From Cellvibrio polysaccharolyticus (GTDB lineage: Bacteria; Pseudomonadota; Gammaproteobacteria; Pseudomonadales; Cellvibrionaceae), in NCBI RefSeq assembly GCF_015182315.1, contig NZ_PRDL01000001.1, forward strand, positions 2,542,001 to 2,606,000: DNA of 64,000 bases, in the 5' to 3' direction. Below, one piece after another: positions 25,368 to 34,211 of this stretch. Made by a program: the position numbers and the translations under genes. Numbering within the stretch: the first letter of the stretch is position 1; each line of letters begins with the position of its first letter. The notes beneath the pieces were generated by a model. It worked only from the letters and a program-made list of their open reading frames with translations, made no database searches and was not told the DNA's origin.

Positions 25368-28286
25368 ATGAGCCAAACCCACCCCGGTTTTGAATTTATT
25401 CGCAGCCAAACTATTGATGCCCTGAAGATTGAAGTAGAGGAATACCGCCACAAAGTGACCGGTGCCCAACACATCCATATCGCTGCCGATAACAACGAAA
25501 ACGTGTTTCTGGTGGCGCTACGTACTGTTCCCCATGACTCCACCGGGGTTGCCCATATTCTTGAACACACCGCCCTGTGCGGTAGCGAAAAATACCCGGT
25601 ACGCGATCCGTTTTTCATGATGATTCGCCGTTCACTGAATACCTTCATGAATGCCTTTACCAGCTCTGACTGGACGGCCTACCCTTTTGCCAGCCAGAAC
25701 CGCAAGGACTTCAACAATCTGTTGGACGTTTATCTGGATGCGGTGTTTTTCTCCCGTCTGGATGAGCGCGACTTTGCCCAGGAAGGCCATCGGGTGGAAT
25801 TTGCTGAAACCACCAACCCGGACAGCGAACTGGTGTTCAAAGGGGTGGTATTCAATGAAATGAAAGGTGCGATGAGCTCGGTGCCCTCGCAGTTGTGGGC
25901 AACACTGTGCAAATACCTTTATCCGTCCACCACCTATCGCCACAACAGCGGTGGTGAACCGGATTGCATCCCCGACCTTACTTACGAACAACTCAAGGCT
26001 TTTTATCGGGTGCACTACCACCCGTCCAATGCCATCTTCATGACCTACGGCGATATTCCTGCTTACGAACATCAGGAAAAATTTGAATCGCGCGCGCTGT
26101 CACGTTTTGAAAAATCCGATGCCGTGATCGCAGTGCCGGACGAAAAACGCTACTACGCCCCCATTACCGTAGAAGAAGCCTACCCGCTGGACAATGAAGA
26201 AGACACAGCGAACAAAACCCACATCGTGCTCGCCTGGCTGCTGGGTAAATCGACCAACCTGGAACAAACGCTGGCCGCACAAATGCTGTCGCATATCCTG
26301 CTCGATAACAGCGCCTCACCGCTGCAACATCTGCTGGAAACCAGCGAACTGGGTGAAGCACCATCCCCCCTTTGTGGCCTCGAAGATTCGCAGCGCGAAC
26401 TGGCGTTTATTTGCGGCCTTGAAGGCTGTGATGAACACAACGTAGCCGCGGTAGAAAAAGAAATTCTCGATACCTTGAAGCGCATTGCCGAAGAAGGTGT
26501 TGCCCAGCAGGAACTGGAAGCCGCCTTGCACCAGTTGGAACTGCAACAACGTGAAGTGGGTGGCGATGGTTACCCCTACGGTTTGCAATTGGTTATGTCG
26601 GCTCTCACCTCCGCCACCCATCGCGGCGACCCGATTGCCCTGCTTGATGTAGAGGCGGCGCTGGCCAGCCTGCGTCAACAAATTGAAAACCCCGATTTTA
26701 TTCAATCATTGATTCGCGAACTCCTGCTGGATAACCCGCACCGCGTGCGACTCACCCTGCGCCCGGACAGCGGCATCAGCGCCCGCAAACAAGCCGCCGA
26801 AAAAGCGCGCCTTGCAGCATTGAAAGAAACCCTCACGGACAGCGACAAACAGCGCATCATTGAGATGAGCCTGGCGTTGCAGCAGCGTCAGTTGCAACTG
26901 GACGATGACAGCATTTTGCCAGGCGTTACCCTGCAGGATATTCCCGAGTCATTGCATTACACGCCCGGTAGCAACGAAACCATCAACGGTTATCCGCTGC
27001 GACGTTATGCAGCAGGCACCAACGGTATTGTGTACCAGCAGGTGGTGTGCAAATTACCGGCGCTGGATGATGAACTGTTGCCACTGTTGCCCTGGTACAC
27101 CAATTGTTTAACCGAGCTGGGTTGCGGTGAGCGCGATTATCTTGATAACCAGCGCTACCAGGCAGAAGTTGTTGGCTCATTGAGTGCATTCACCAACGTG
27201 CGCGGTAACAGTGACGATGTACAAAATATCGACGCCTACCTCACTATTTCTTCCAAAGCCCTGGTGCGCAACCATGGCGCAATGGATGCCTTGCTGTTTG
27301 AAACCTTGCATAAAGCCCGCTTTGATGAGCTGCCGCGCATTCAGGAGTTGATTACCCAGGCGCGCGCGCGCCGCGAGCAGAGCATTACCGGTCACGGCCA
27401 CAGTCTGGCAATGACCGCAGCCAGCGCCGGCATGAGCCCCTCGGCAAAACTGTCCCATCAACTGGGTGGTCTTGAAGGCATTGCCTCACTCAAAGCGTTG
27501 GACCAGGCGTTGGAAAGCGAAGAAAACTTGCAGGCATTTGCGGCAAAACTGGCCACTATTCATCAACGGGTTTTACAGGCGCCGCGCCAGTTTTTGCTGA
27601 TTGCCGAAGAAGAAAACCTGGATACCTGCAAACAGCAACTGGCCAACACCTGGCCGGAAGCCGGTAGCGCAGCATCTTTTGATGCGTTACTGCTGCCTGC
27701 GGTGCAACAGATTATTCAGGAAGCCTGGTTCACCGCCACGCAAGTAAACTTTTGTGCCAAGGCCTACCCCACCGTGCCCAGCGACCATCCGGATGCAGCT
27801 GCACTGACTGTGCTGGGCGGTTTCTTGCGCAACGGTTATTTGCACCGTGTAATTCGTGAACAGGGTGGCGCCTATGGTGGTGGTGCCGGGCAAGATAACA
27901 ACATTGCCGCCTTCCGCTTTTATTCTTATCGCGATCCGCGTCTTGCTGAAACGCTGGATGATTTTGATGCGTCGCTGGTGTGGCTGCAAACTCATGAACA
28001 CCAGCCACAGGCATTGCAGGAAGCCATTCTCGGTGTGATTGGCAGCATGGACAAGCCAGGCTCGCCGGCCGGTGAGGCCAAGCAAACCTTCCAGGCCGAA
28101 CTGTTCGGGCGCAACCGCGAAAAACGCGAACGTTTCCGCGCCAGAATTTTGCAGGTCACCCTCGATGACTTGCGCCGGGTAGCTCGCAACTGGTTGCAGC
28201 CGGAGCGCGCCAGTGTGGCGGTAGTCACCCACGCCGGCCAACGCGACGCCATTGAAAAACTGGGTCTCACCATCAAACAACTGTGA
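25368..28286 (+). CDS. M16C metalloprotease, presequence-protease (PreP) type
   Basis: Large zinc peptidase of the pitrilysin family; relatives degrade short unstructured peptides inside an enclosed chamber. The 972-residue protein has the inverted zinc motif His63-x-x-Glu66-His67 (HILEH) and the third ligand Glu164 in NEMKGAM. It has two homologous halves joined by a helical linker and the M16C-associated domain (about 460-720). The C-terminal GGAYGGGAG loop matches the R/Y-type substrate pair region. There is no signal peptide, so it is cytoplasmic. GGAAGAG precedes the ATG. Confidence 0.93.
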   Translation: MSQTHPGFEFIRSQTIDALKIEVEEYRHKVTGAQHIHIAADNNENVFLVALRTVPHDSTGVAHILEHTALCGSEKYPVRDPFFMMIRRSLNTFMNAFTSSDWTAYPFASQNRKDFNNLLDVYLDAVFFSRLDERDFAQEGHRVEFAETTNPDSELVFKGVVFNEMKGAMSSVPSQLWATLCKYLYPSTTYRHNSGGEPDCIPDLTYEQLKAFYRVHYHPSNAIFMTYGDIPAYEHQEKFESRALSRFEKSDAVIAVPDEKRYYAPITVEEAYPLDNEEDTANKTHIVLAWLLGKSTNLEQTLAAQMLSHILLDNSASPLQHLLETSELGEAPSPLCGLEDSQRELAFICGLEGCDEHNVAAVEKEILDTLKRIAEEGVAQQELEAALHQLELQQREVGGDGYPYGLQLVMSALTSATHRGDPIALLDVEAALASLRQQIENPDFIQSLIRELLLDNPHRVRLTLRPDSGISARKQAAEKARLAALKETLTDSDKQRIIEMSLALQQRQLQLDDDSILPGVTLQDIPESLHYTPGSNETINGYPLRRYAAGTNGIVYQQVVCKLPALDDELLPLLPWYTNCLTELGCGERDYLDNQRYQAEVVGSLSAFTNVRGNSDDVQNIDAYLTISSKALVRNHGAMDALLFETLHKARFDELPRIQELITQARARREQSITGHGHSLAMTAASAGMSPSAKLSHQLGGLEGIASLKALDQALESEENLQAFAAKLATIHQRVLQAPRQFLLIAEEENLDTCKQQLANTWPEAGSAASFDALLLPAVQQIIQEAWFTATQVNFCAKAYPTVPSDHPDAAALTVLGGFLRNGYLHRVIREQGGAYGGGAGQDNNIAAFRFYSYRDPRLAETLDDFDASLVWLQTHEHQPQALQEAILGVIGSMDKPGSPAGEAKQTFQAELFGRNREKRERFRARILQVTLDDLRRVARNWLQPERASVAVVTHAGQRDAIEKLGLTIKQL

Positions 28287-28293
28287 TAACCAT

Positions 28294-28326
28294 GCCGGAT
28301 TGTTGAATTATTTTTAGCAATCCGGC
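28294..28326 (+). terminator. Hairpin after the M16C protease
   Basis: A 9-bp perfect stem (GCCGGATTG with CAATCCGGC) closes a T-rich 15-base loop 8 bases after the stop. No U-tract follows, so it may act by another mechanism. Confidence 0.4.
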
Positions 28327-28567
28327 GTGATCAGCCCATGGTGTTATAAGTCAAAGTCTACTAGTATTGCCCTTCTGTACCAGATGGTTGTAGCGGCTTT
28401 GCCGGATATTCCCCGTCGAGGCAACCACGAAATAATGGATGTTGTATGTTGATGTCAGTTAACCGACCCATCGCAAGGATTAGACGCTCAATAGCCACCT
28501 GCGCTACAAACCCGGGACAGGCTCTTTTTTACATCAATTTCAATTCGCCGGTATTGATGCGTTGGTT

Positions 28568-29434
28568 ATGACTGCTCCCAATCCTCTTGTTTTCAGCGCA
28601 GTGACTCACGCGGGTCTCGAACGTGACAACAACGAAGACTCATTTTTAAGTCTTCCCGATCAGGGCGTGTGGGTTGTTGCCGATGGTATGGGCGGTCACG
28701 AGGCGGGCGAAATTGCCAGCGCTATTGTTCGTGACACCATCCAGAAGGTATGGATCGATGATCCTTCACCCTCGCTGAGTCGTTCACTTCAGGCCTCCCA
28801 TCAGGCCGTGTTACATGCATCGGCACGCGGTATTGGTGCCAAAGGCATGGGCTCCACGGTGGTGGCTTTACACAGCACGCAAACCGAATACGAAGTCGCC
28901 TGGGTCGGCGATAGTCGCGCTTACCTGTGGTCGTTTGATGACAGTGACGGCAAACTGGAGCTGCTAACCCGCGATCATTCCTATGTACAAATGCTGGTCA
29001 ATTCAGGCGCTATAAAAGAAGAAGAAGTCGATAGCCACCCCGAGCGCAATATCATCACCCAATGCCTCGGCTCGGTGGAGCTTGATCGGGTGCACGTTGA
29101 TACGGTGCACGGCCAGTGGAAAGTAAACCAGTGGATATTATTGTGCAGTGACGGATTGACCGACGAAATCAGTTCCGCAGCGATCAGTAAATTGCTCAAC
29201 AATAATCGCAACAGTGTTGAGGCAGCCAATCGTTTGCTGGAAGCAGCCCTGGCCAAAGGTGCGCATGACAATGTCACTTTGCAAATTATCGAATCGCCGT
29301 TGCAACAAAACCGGCTGGCCAGCCAGCTATGGCGCTGGGTGCCTTTTTTTACCAATCACAGAACCTGGGATGCATGGATCTTTGCTGCAGCGCTGGCTGC
29401 ACTCATTCTATTATTAATCTGGACTCTGATATAA
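28568..29434 (+). CDS. PP2C-family Ser/Thr phosphatase with C-terminal anchor
   Basis: Metal-dependent phosphatase expected to reverse the neighbouring kinase. The 288-residue protein has the PP2C motifs RDNNEDSF, VVADGMGGHEAGE, WVGDSRAYL and LLCSDGLTDEI and ALAKGAHDNVT, and one hydrophobic C-terminal segment (about 263-287, AWIFAAALAALILLLIWTL), so it is tail-anchored with the catalytic domain in the cytoplasm. ATG at 28568 is preferred over a TTG six bases upstream; neither has a strong ribosome-binding site. The kinase gene follows after 25 bases. Confidence 0.94.
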   Translation: MTAPNPLVFSAVTHAGLERDNNEDSFLSLPDQGVWVVADGMGGHEAGEIASAIVRDTIQKVWIDDPSPSLSRSLQASHQAVLHASARGIGAKGMGSTVVALHSTQTEYEVAWVGDSRAYLWSFDDSDGKLELLTRDHSYVQMLVNSGAIKEEEVDSHPERNIITQCLGSVELDRVHVDTVHGQWKVNQWILLCSDGLTDEISSAAISKLLNNNRNSVEAANRLLEAALAKGAHDNVTLQIIESPLQQNRLASQLWRWVPFFTNHRTWDAWIFAAALAALILLLIWTLI

Positions 29435-29459
29435 AAGAGAATAACGCTTTAAGCGCACT

Positions 29460-31799
29460 ATGATGCACATTCCTGGCTATCGCGTAATACGCAAACTCAG
29501 TCAAGGTGGTATGTCCACCGTTTACCTCGCGATCCAGATCAGCGTGGGTCGGGTTGTTGCACTTAAAGTAATGTCACCGCACTTATCCAGCGACCCGGCT
29601 TTTGGTGAACGCTTTCAGCGCGAAGCCAACATTATTGGTCAACTTTCCCATCCTCATATTATTCCTATCTATGACATAGGTGAGCACGATTCACTGAACT
29701 ACATCGCCATGGATTATTTATCCGGCGGTACTGTTCATGAACGTATGGCGAAAGAATTCACCGTTATTGATGCCCTGCGGGTAACCCGCGAAATTGCCAC
29801 AGCGCTGGATCACGCGCACGAAAAAGGCTACATCCACCGCGATATCAAACCGGAAAATATTCTGTTCCGTGCCGATGGTTCATCGGTACTCACCGACTTT
29901 GGTGTAGCCAAAGCCGTTGCCGGCGGCTCTCGCATGACCAATGCCGGTCAGGTAGTGGGCACACCGCATTACATGAGCCCTGAACAAACCCGGGGCAAGC
30001 CGGTAGATGGCCGGTCAGATCTTTACAGTCTCGGCGTGGTGTTTTATGAAATGCTCACCGGCTCAGTGCCCTACCAGGGTGATGAAGCGGTTGCGATTGC
30101 CATTAAACACCTCAGTGCGCCTATTCCTATCCTGCCGCCGCATTGTCATGCCTATCAATTAATCATCGACAAGTGTCTGGCCAAAGACCCGGATCAACGT
30201 TTCCAGCGCGGCAACGACCTGGCGGCAATGATTGAAGCACTGGAAACGGCTTACAGAACCGGTGTAACCGCCACCCTTGCGGTCACTCCGCCGGGTGCCG
30301 GTGCTTTGTTCAAAGCGTTGCTGGCGACCTTCTTCCATAATTTGCGCTGGCGTATGCAGTCAGTGCTGAACAAGCGCGAAGAAAAAGAAAAGGACAGAGC
30401 CTGGTTTCAGCCCGGCGATACCCATTACGCCGTGTTGACCGATGGTGCCGGTGAAGCGCAAGCAACCGTGGTGGCCTCTCCATCCGCGCAAATTACCCAG
30501 TTCCAGGCAACCGCGATCACGCAAAAGCCACGCGGCAAACGCAGAGTCGTTACGGCTATCCTGATCGGCCTTACTGCATTGGCCGCCGGTGCGACCTGGT
30601 TTGGCTATCAGCCAGCTACGCCCGACACGTCGCCAATAGCTGTTGTTGAACAGGCAACGTCGAGCGCTCGACCGCAGTTTACCGCGGCCGATTCATCGTC
30701 CTCGCACAACGGCAATAATCCGATTCAAAACTGGATTGCCGAAACACTGGTAGTTGAAGATGAGCCAGTGGTGGTTGTACCGATTGTTACCTCATCCGTA
30801 GAAACCTCCAGTGCGTCTTCTGCGCAAAGCAGCGAGGCACCACCGCCGCCACAACAATATCAACTGGTAGTTACCACCGCGCCGGAAGATGCCCGTGTGC
30901 GTATTCTTAATATCGGGCCGCGCTATGAAGCCGGCATGCGATTGAGACCCGGCCCTTACCATATTGAAGTGAGCCACCCGGATTACATCACGCATACCAA
31001 ATGGATCACCATTTCTGACAGTGATATGCACAGCGTGGTAACGCTCAAGCCCACTCTGGCGGCCGGTGAAAAATTCACCACCAAACTGATCAATGGCCAG
31101 CAAAGTCCATTGATGGTGAATATCAAACCGGGCACCTATATTCAGGGCGACGACAACCACGCCAACACCTCACCGGCACATCCGGTAACGGTGCAAAAGA
31201 ACTTTGCTATCAGCCAATATGAAATTACCTTTGCCGAGTACGATGTGTTTGCCACGGCGACTTATCGACCGCTACCCGACGACAACCGCTGGGGCCGGCA
31301 AAACCGCCCGGTCATTAATATTTCCTGGCAAGATGCAAAAGAATATACCGAATGGCTCAGTGAAATGAGCGGCAAGGTGTATCGCTTGCCCACCGAAGCC
31401 GAATGGGAATATGCCGCGCGCGCCGGAACCACCAGCTCCTGGTGGTGGGGCGATGATCCCAAAGAAGCCCAGGGCAGCGCCAACTGTCGCCGTGGTTGCA
31501 ACAGTTCTTTCTCCGGATTGTTCGGCACCAAAACCGCACCGGTGGGCAGCTTCGCCGCCAATGAATTTGGTATTCACGATACCGCCGGCAACGTTGCCGA
31601 ATGGGTAGACGACTGCTACGCAGAAGATTACTTGTTACAACTGGCTCAACAGCCAGGTGGCAGTTGTGAAGTGCGTGTGGTGCGTGGCGGTTCAGCGAAA
31701 AGCACACTTGAACAAATTGCCGCCACTTTCCGTGAAGGAATTAATGCAGAAACCCGTAGCGAACACATTGGTTTTCGCGTGGTAATGGAAATCGACTGA
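29460..31799 (+). CDS. Membrane Ser/Thr kinase with PEGA and FGE-like domains
   Basis: Predicted signalling kinase of 779 residues. Kinase domain about 1-265: glycine loop LSQGGMSTVY, Lys36, catalytic HRDIKPEN (126-133), DFG 146-148 and SPEQTRG. One membrane span near 359-380 (TAILIGLTALAAGATWFG) is followed by a Ser-rich linker, a PEGA domain (about 465-530, TAPEDARVRILN) and a C-terminal formylglycine-generating-enzyme/SUMF1-type domain (about 549-779) with LPTEAEWEYAARAG and NVAEWVDDCY and RGGSAKS. The kinase is therefore cytoplasmic and the PEGA and FGE-like domains periplasmic. Whether the FGE-like domain is catalytic is unknown. It follows the PP2C gene by 25 bases. Confidence 0.93.
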   Translation: MMHIPGYRVIRKLSQGGMSTVYLAIQISVGRVVALKVMSPHLSSDPAFGERFQREANIIGQLSHPHIIPIYDIGEHDSLNYIAMDYLSGGTVHERMAKEFTVIDALRVTREIATALDHAHEKGYIHRDIKPENILFRADGSSVLTDFGVAKAVAGGSRMTNAGQVVGTPHYMSPEQTRGKPVDGRSDLYSLGVVFYEMLTGSVPYQGDEAVAIAIKHLSAPIPILPPHCHAYQLIIDKCLAKDPDQRFQRGNDLAAMIEALETAYRTGVTATLAVTPPGAGALFKALLATFFHNLRWRMQSVLNKREEKEKDRAWFQPGDTHYAVLTDGAGEAQATVVASPSAQITQFQATAITQKPRGKRRVVTAILIGLTALAAGATWFGYQPATPDTSPIAVVEQATSSARPQFTAADSSSSHNGNNPIQNWIAETLVVEDEPVVVVPIVTSSVETSSASSAQSSEAPPPPQQYQLVVTTAPEDARVRILNIGPRYEAGMRLRPGPYHIEVSHPDYITHTKWITISDSDMHSVVTLKPTLAAGEKFTTKLINGQQSPLMVNIKPGTYIQGDDNHANTSPAHPVTVQKNFAISQYEITFAEYDVFATATYRPLPDDNRWGRQNRPVINISWQDAKEYTEWLSEMSGKVYRLPTEAEWEYAARAGTTSSWWWGDDPKEAQGSANCRRGCNSSFSGLFGTKTAPVGSFAANEFGIHDTAGNVAEWVDDCYAEDYLLQLAQQPGGSCEVRVVRGGSAKSTLEQIAATFREGINAETRSEHIGFRVVMEID

Positions 31800-31910
31800 T
31801 GAATATTCAACAGTCGATTATGAAAGAAAAAATTCACGTAAAGAACTGTTAATCGCGCATTTTTTTTGCCAACATCTGGCGTAAAGTAATCTAAAAATAA
31901 AAGACAAATA

Positions 31911-32051
31911 CCAAGGAGGTTATCACTACCAGGAAGCAATGAACCCGGCTACTTGCCCATAAGGTTTGTTGAATCAACCGGCTTATGTTTTATCTACCCG
32001 GTGCCCCTCGCCGGGAAAGTTCCTACCCAAGTGCAATAATAAGGATAACGT
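31911..32051 (+). promoter_or_regulatory. Leader region of DUF485-actP
   Basis: The stretch holds a full-strength AAGGAGGT (31913-31920) that does not precede any proper gene, a 7-codon open frame at 31939-31962, and a small GC-rich hairpin (CCCGG with CCGGG, about 31998-32016). It may be a translated or structured leader. The true DUF485 ribosome-binding site is the AAGGATAACG just before 32052. Confidence 0.3.
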
Positions 32052-32366
32052 ATGGCAGCTATTACGATTGACCAAATCAAACACCAACCTGAATACCTTG
32101 CTCTCACCCGTGCCCGAAGTCGCATCACCTGGACACTCTCGATAGCCACTTTCGTAGTTTATTTCTCTGTTATTTTATTGATCGCCTTTGCACCGGATTC
32201 GCTCGGTGAACCTATCAGTAGCGGCGTCACTTCCATTGGTATTTTACTCGGCCTCGGTGTCATTCTTTTCTGTTTGCTGGTTACCGGCATTTACGTCTAC
32301 TACGCCAACAAGGTGCTTGAGCCGTTAAAACAAGCGGTGGTACGCAAGCTGGAGGGCGCCGTATGA
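32052..32366 (+). CDS. yjcH: DUF485 inner-membrane protein (YjcH family)
   Basis: Small partner of the acetate permease ActP; exact role unknown. The 104-residue protein has two membrane spans (about 33-55 and 65-90) after a polar N-terminus (PEYLALTRARSRITW) and a short basic C-terminus. It overlaps actP by 4 bases (ATGA), the conserved arrangement. In E. coli these genes follow acs; no acetyl-CoA synthetase gene is present here. Confidence 0.93.
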   Translation: MAAITIDQIKHQPEYLALTRARSRITWTLSIATFVVYFSVILLIAFAPDSLGEPISSGVTSIGILLGLGVILFCLLVTGIYVYYANKVLEPLKQAVVRKLEGAV

Positions 32367-34000
32367 AAAACCTTTTCGCCAGTTTAATGCTGTTACTGGC
32401 AACAGCACCGGTGTACGCTCAGGCTCAGGGTGGTGGTGCACACATCTCTGCAATTCTTATGTTCGTTGCCTTCGTCATGGTGACACTGGGCATTACCTGG
32501 TGGGCGGCCCGACGCACGCGCACCGCACGGGATTTTTACGCGGCTGGCGGTGGCATTACCGGCTTTCAAAATGGTCTGGCTATTGCCGGTGACTATATGT
32601 CGGCGGCTTCCTTTCTCGGTATTGCCGGGCTGGTGTATCTGTCCGGATTCGACGGTCTCATTTATGCCATCGGCTTTTTGGTCGGCTGGCCCATTGTATT
32701 GCTGCTGATTGCCGAACCTTTACGCAACCTCGGCAAATATACCTTCGCCGACGTGGCATCTTTCCGTTTGCAACAACGCCCTATTCGTATTCTTGCCGCC
32801 AGCGGTTCGCTGGTTACGGTTACCTTTTATTTGATTGCGCAAATGGTTGGCGCTGGCAAATTGATCGAAGTATTGTTCGGCCTGCCTTACGAATTTGCAG
32901 TGGTCATTGTCGGTGTATTGATGACACTCTACGTGACCTTTGGCGGCATGCTGGCCACCACCTGGGTGCAATTGATCAAAGCGGTATTGCTGCTCTCGGG
33001 CGCCAGTCTTATGGCCTTCCTGGTGCTTTACCATTTCAATTTCAGCTTTGAAAATATGTTCTCCTCCGCAGTCGATGTACACGCCAGAGGCATTGACATC
33101 ATGGCCCCTGGCACGCTGGTATCTGATCCTATTTCCGCTATCTCGCTAGGCCTGGCACTGATGTTCGGCACCGCCGGTTTACCGCATATTCTGATGCGCT
33201 TCTTCACCGTACGGGATGCCGTGCAGGCACGCCGTTCAGTGTTTTACGCTACCGGCTTTATTGGCTACTTCTACATTCTTACCTTCATCATCGGCTTCGG
33301 CGCCATTGTTCTGCTGCTGAATAACCCCGGATATTTTGATGGCAGCGGTTCGTTGATCGGTGGCGGTAATATGGCTGCTATTCACCTGTCCCATGCATTG
33401 GGCGGCGATATTTTGCTCGGGTTTATTTCTGCGGTTGCTTTTGCCACCATCCTCGCGGTGGTATCCGGTTTGACACTGGCAGGCTCCAGCGCCATCTCTC
33501 ACGACCTTTACGCCACCTTGTTCCTGAAAGGTAAACACGACGAGAAAAAAGAAATCCGTGCATCGCGTATTGCAACCATTTGCCTGGGGATTCTTGCGGT
33601 CATGCTGGGCATTGTATTCGAGAATCAGAATGTGGCCTTTATGGTCGGTCTCGCCTTCTGTGTAGCTGCCAGTGCCAACTTCCCTATCCTGCTGCTTTCC
33701 ATGTACTGGAAAAAACTCACCACACGCGGCGCCGTGATGGGCGGTTCGGCCGGTCTGATTACCGCAGTGCTTCTGGTGGTGATTGGCCCAACGGTCTGGG
33801 TAGATACCTTCGGTTTTGCTGAAGCGATTTTCCCCTACAAGTACCCGGCTATTTTCTCAATTTCCATTGCCTTTATCGGTATCTGGTTGTTCTCGGTATT
33901 GGATAAATCGCCAGCGGCCAAACGTGAACAGGAAGCCTTCGATGCACAACTGGTTCGCTCACAAACCGGTGTTGGTGCTGACTCGGCCAGTGAACATTAA
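32363..34000 (+). CDS. actP: Cation/acetate symporter ActP
   Basis: Sodium:solute symporter (SSS family) that imports acetate and other short carboxylates. The 545-residue protein has an N-terminal signal-like segment ending VYAQAQGG, then about 13 membrane spans; the family signature AGDYMSAASFLGIAGLVYLSG and FTVRDAVQARRSVFYATGFIG are evident. Length is close to E. coli ActP (549). It is translationally coupled to the DUF485 gene and ends with a soluble basic tail. Confidence 0.93.
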   Translation: MKNLFASLMLLLATAPVYAQAQGGGAHISAILMFVAFVMVTLGITWWAARRTRTARDFYAAGGGITGFQNGLAIAGDYMSAASFLGIAGLVYLSGFDGLIYAIGFLVGWPIVLLLIAEPLRNLGKYTFADVASFRLQQRPIRILAASGSLVTVTFYLIAQMVGAGKLIEVLFGLPYEFAVVIVGVLMTLYVTFGGMLATTWVQLIKAVLLLSGASLMAFLVLYHFNFSFENMFSSAVDVHARGIDIMAPGTLVSDPISAISLGLALMFGTAGLPHILMRFFTVRDAVQARRSVFYATGFIGYFYILTFIIGFGAIVLLLNNPGYFDGSGSLIGGGNMAAIHLSHALGGDILLGFISAVAFATILAVVSGLTLAGSSAISHDLYATLFLKGKHDEKKEIRASRIATICLGILAVMLGIVFENQNVAFMVGLAFCVAASANFPILLLSMYWKKLTTRGAVMGGSAGLITAVLLVVIGPTVWVDTFGFAEAIFPYKYPAIFSISIAFIGIWLFSVLDKSPAAKREQEAFDAQLVRSQTGVGADSASEH

Positions 34001-34211
34001 TTGATACCTACCCGTTCTGCCGGTGCAACACTGGCAGAGCATTTCTCTGCTTGACGCTCCTGTTTTTCCTCCTGATACTACTCGCCTTTTTAGCGCATCG
34101 CTCTAATCTGAACCTGGATTTACGTAACTCAACAGCACCTTAAAGCTACACTGCCTGACAATTGCATTGTCTCCGGGCAGCGCAAAATTTAATAACTTAT
34201 AAGGACATAGC

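Noticed and set aside
28568..31799. Kinase and phosphatase as part of a type VI secretion cluster
   Set aside because: No tss, hcp, vgrG or fha gene is found on either side.
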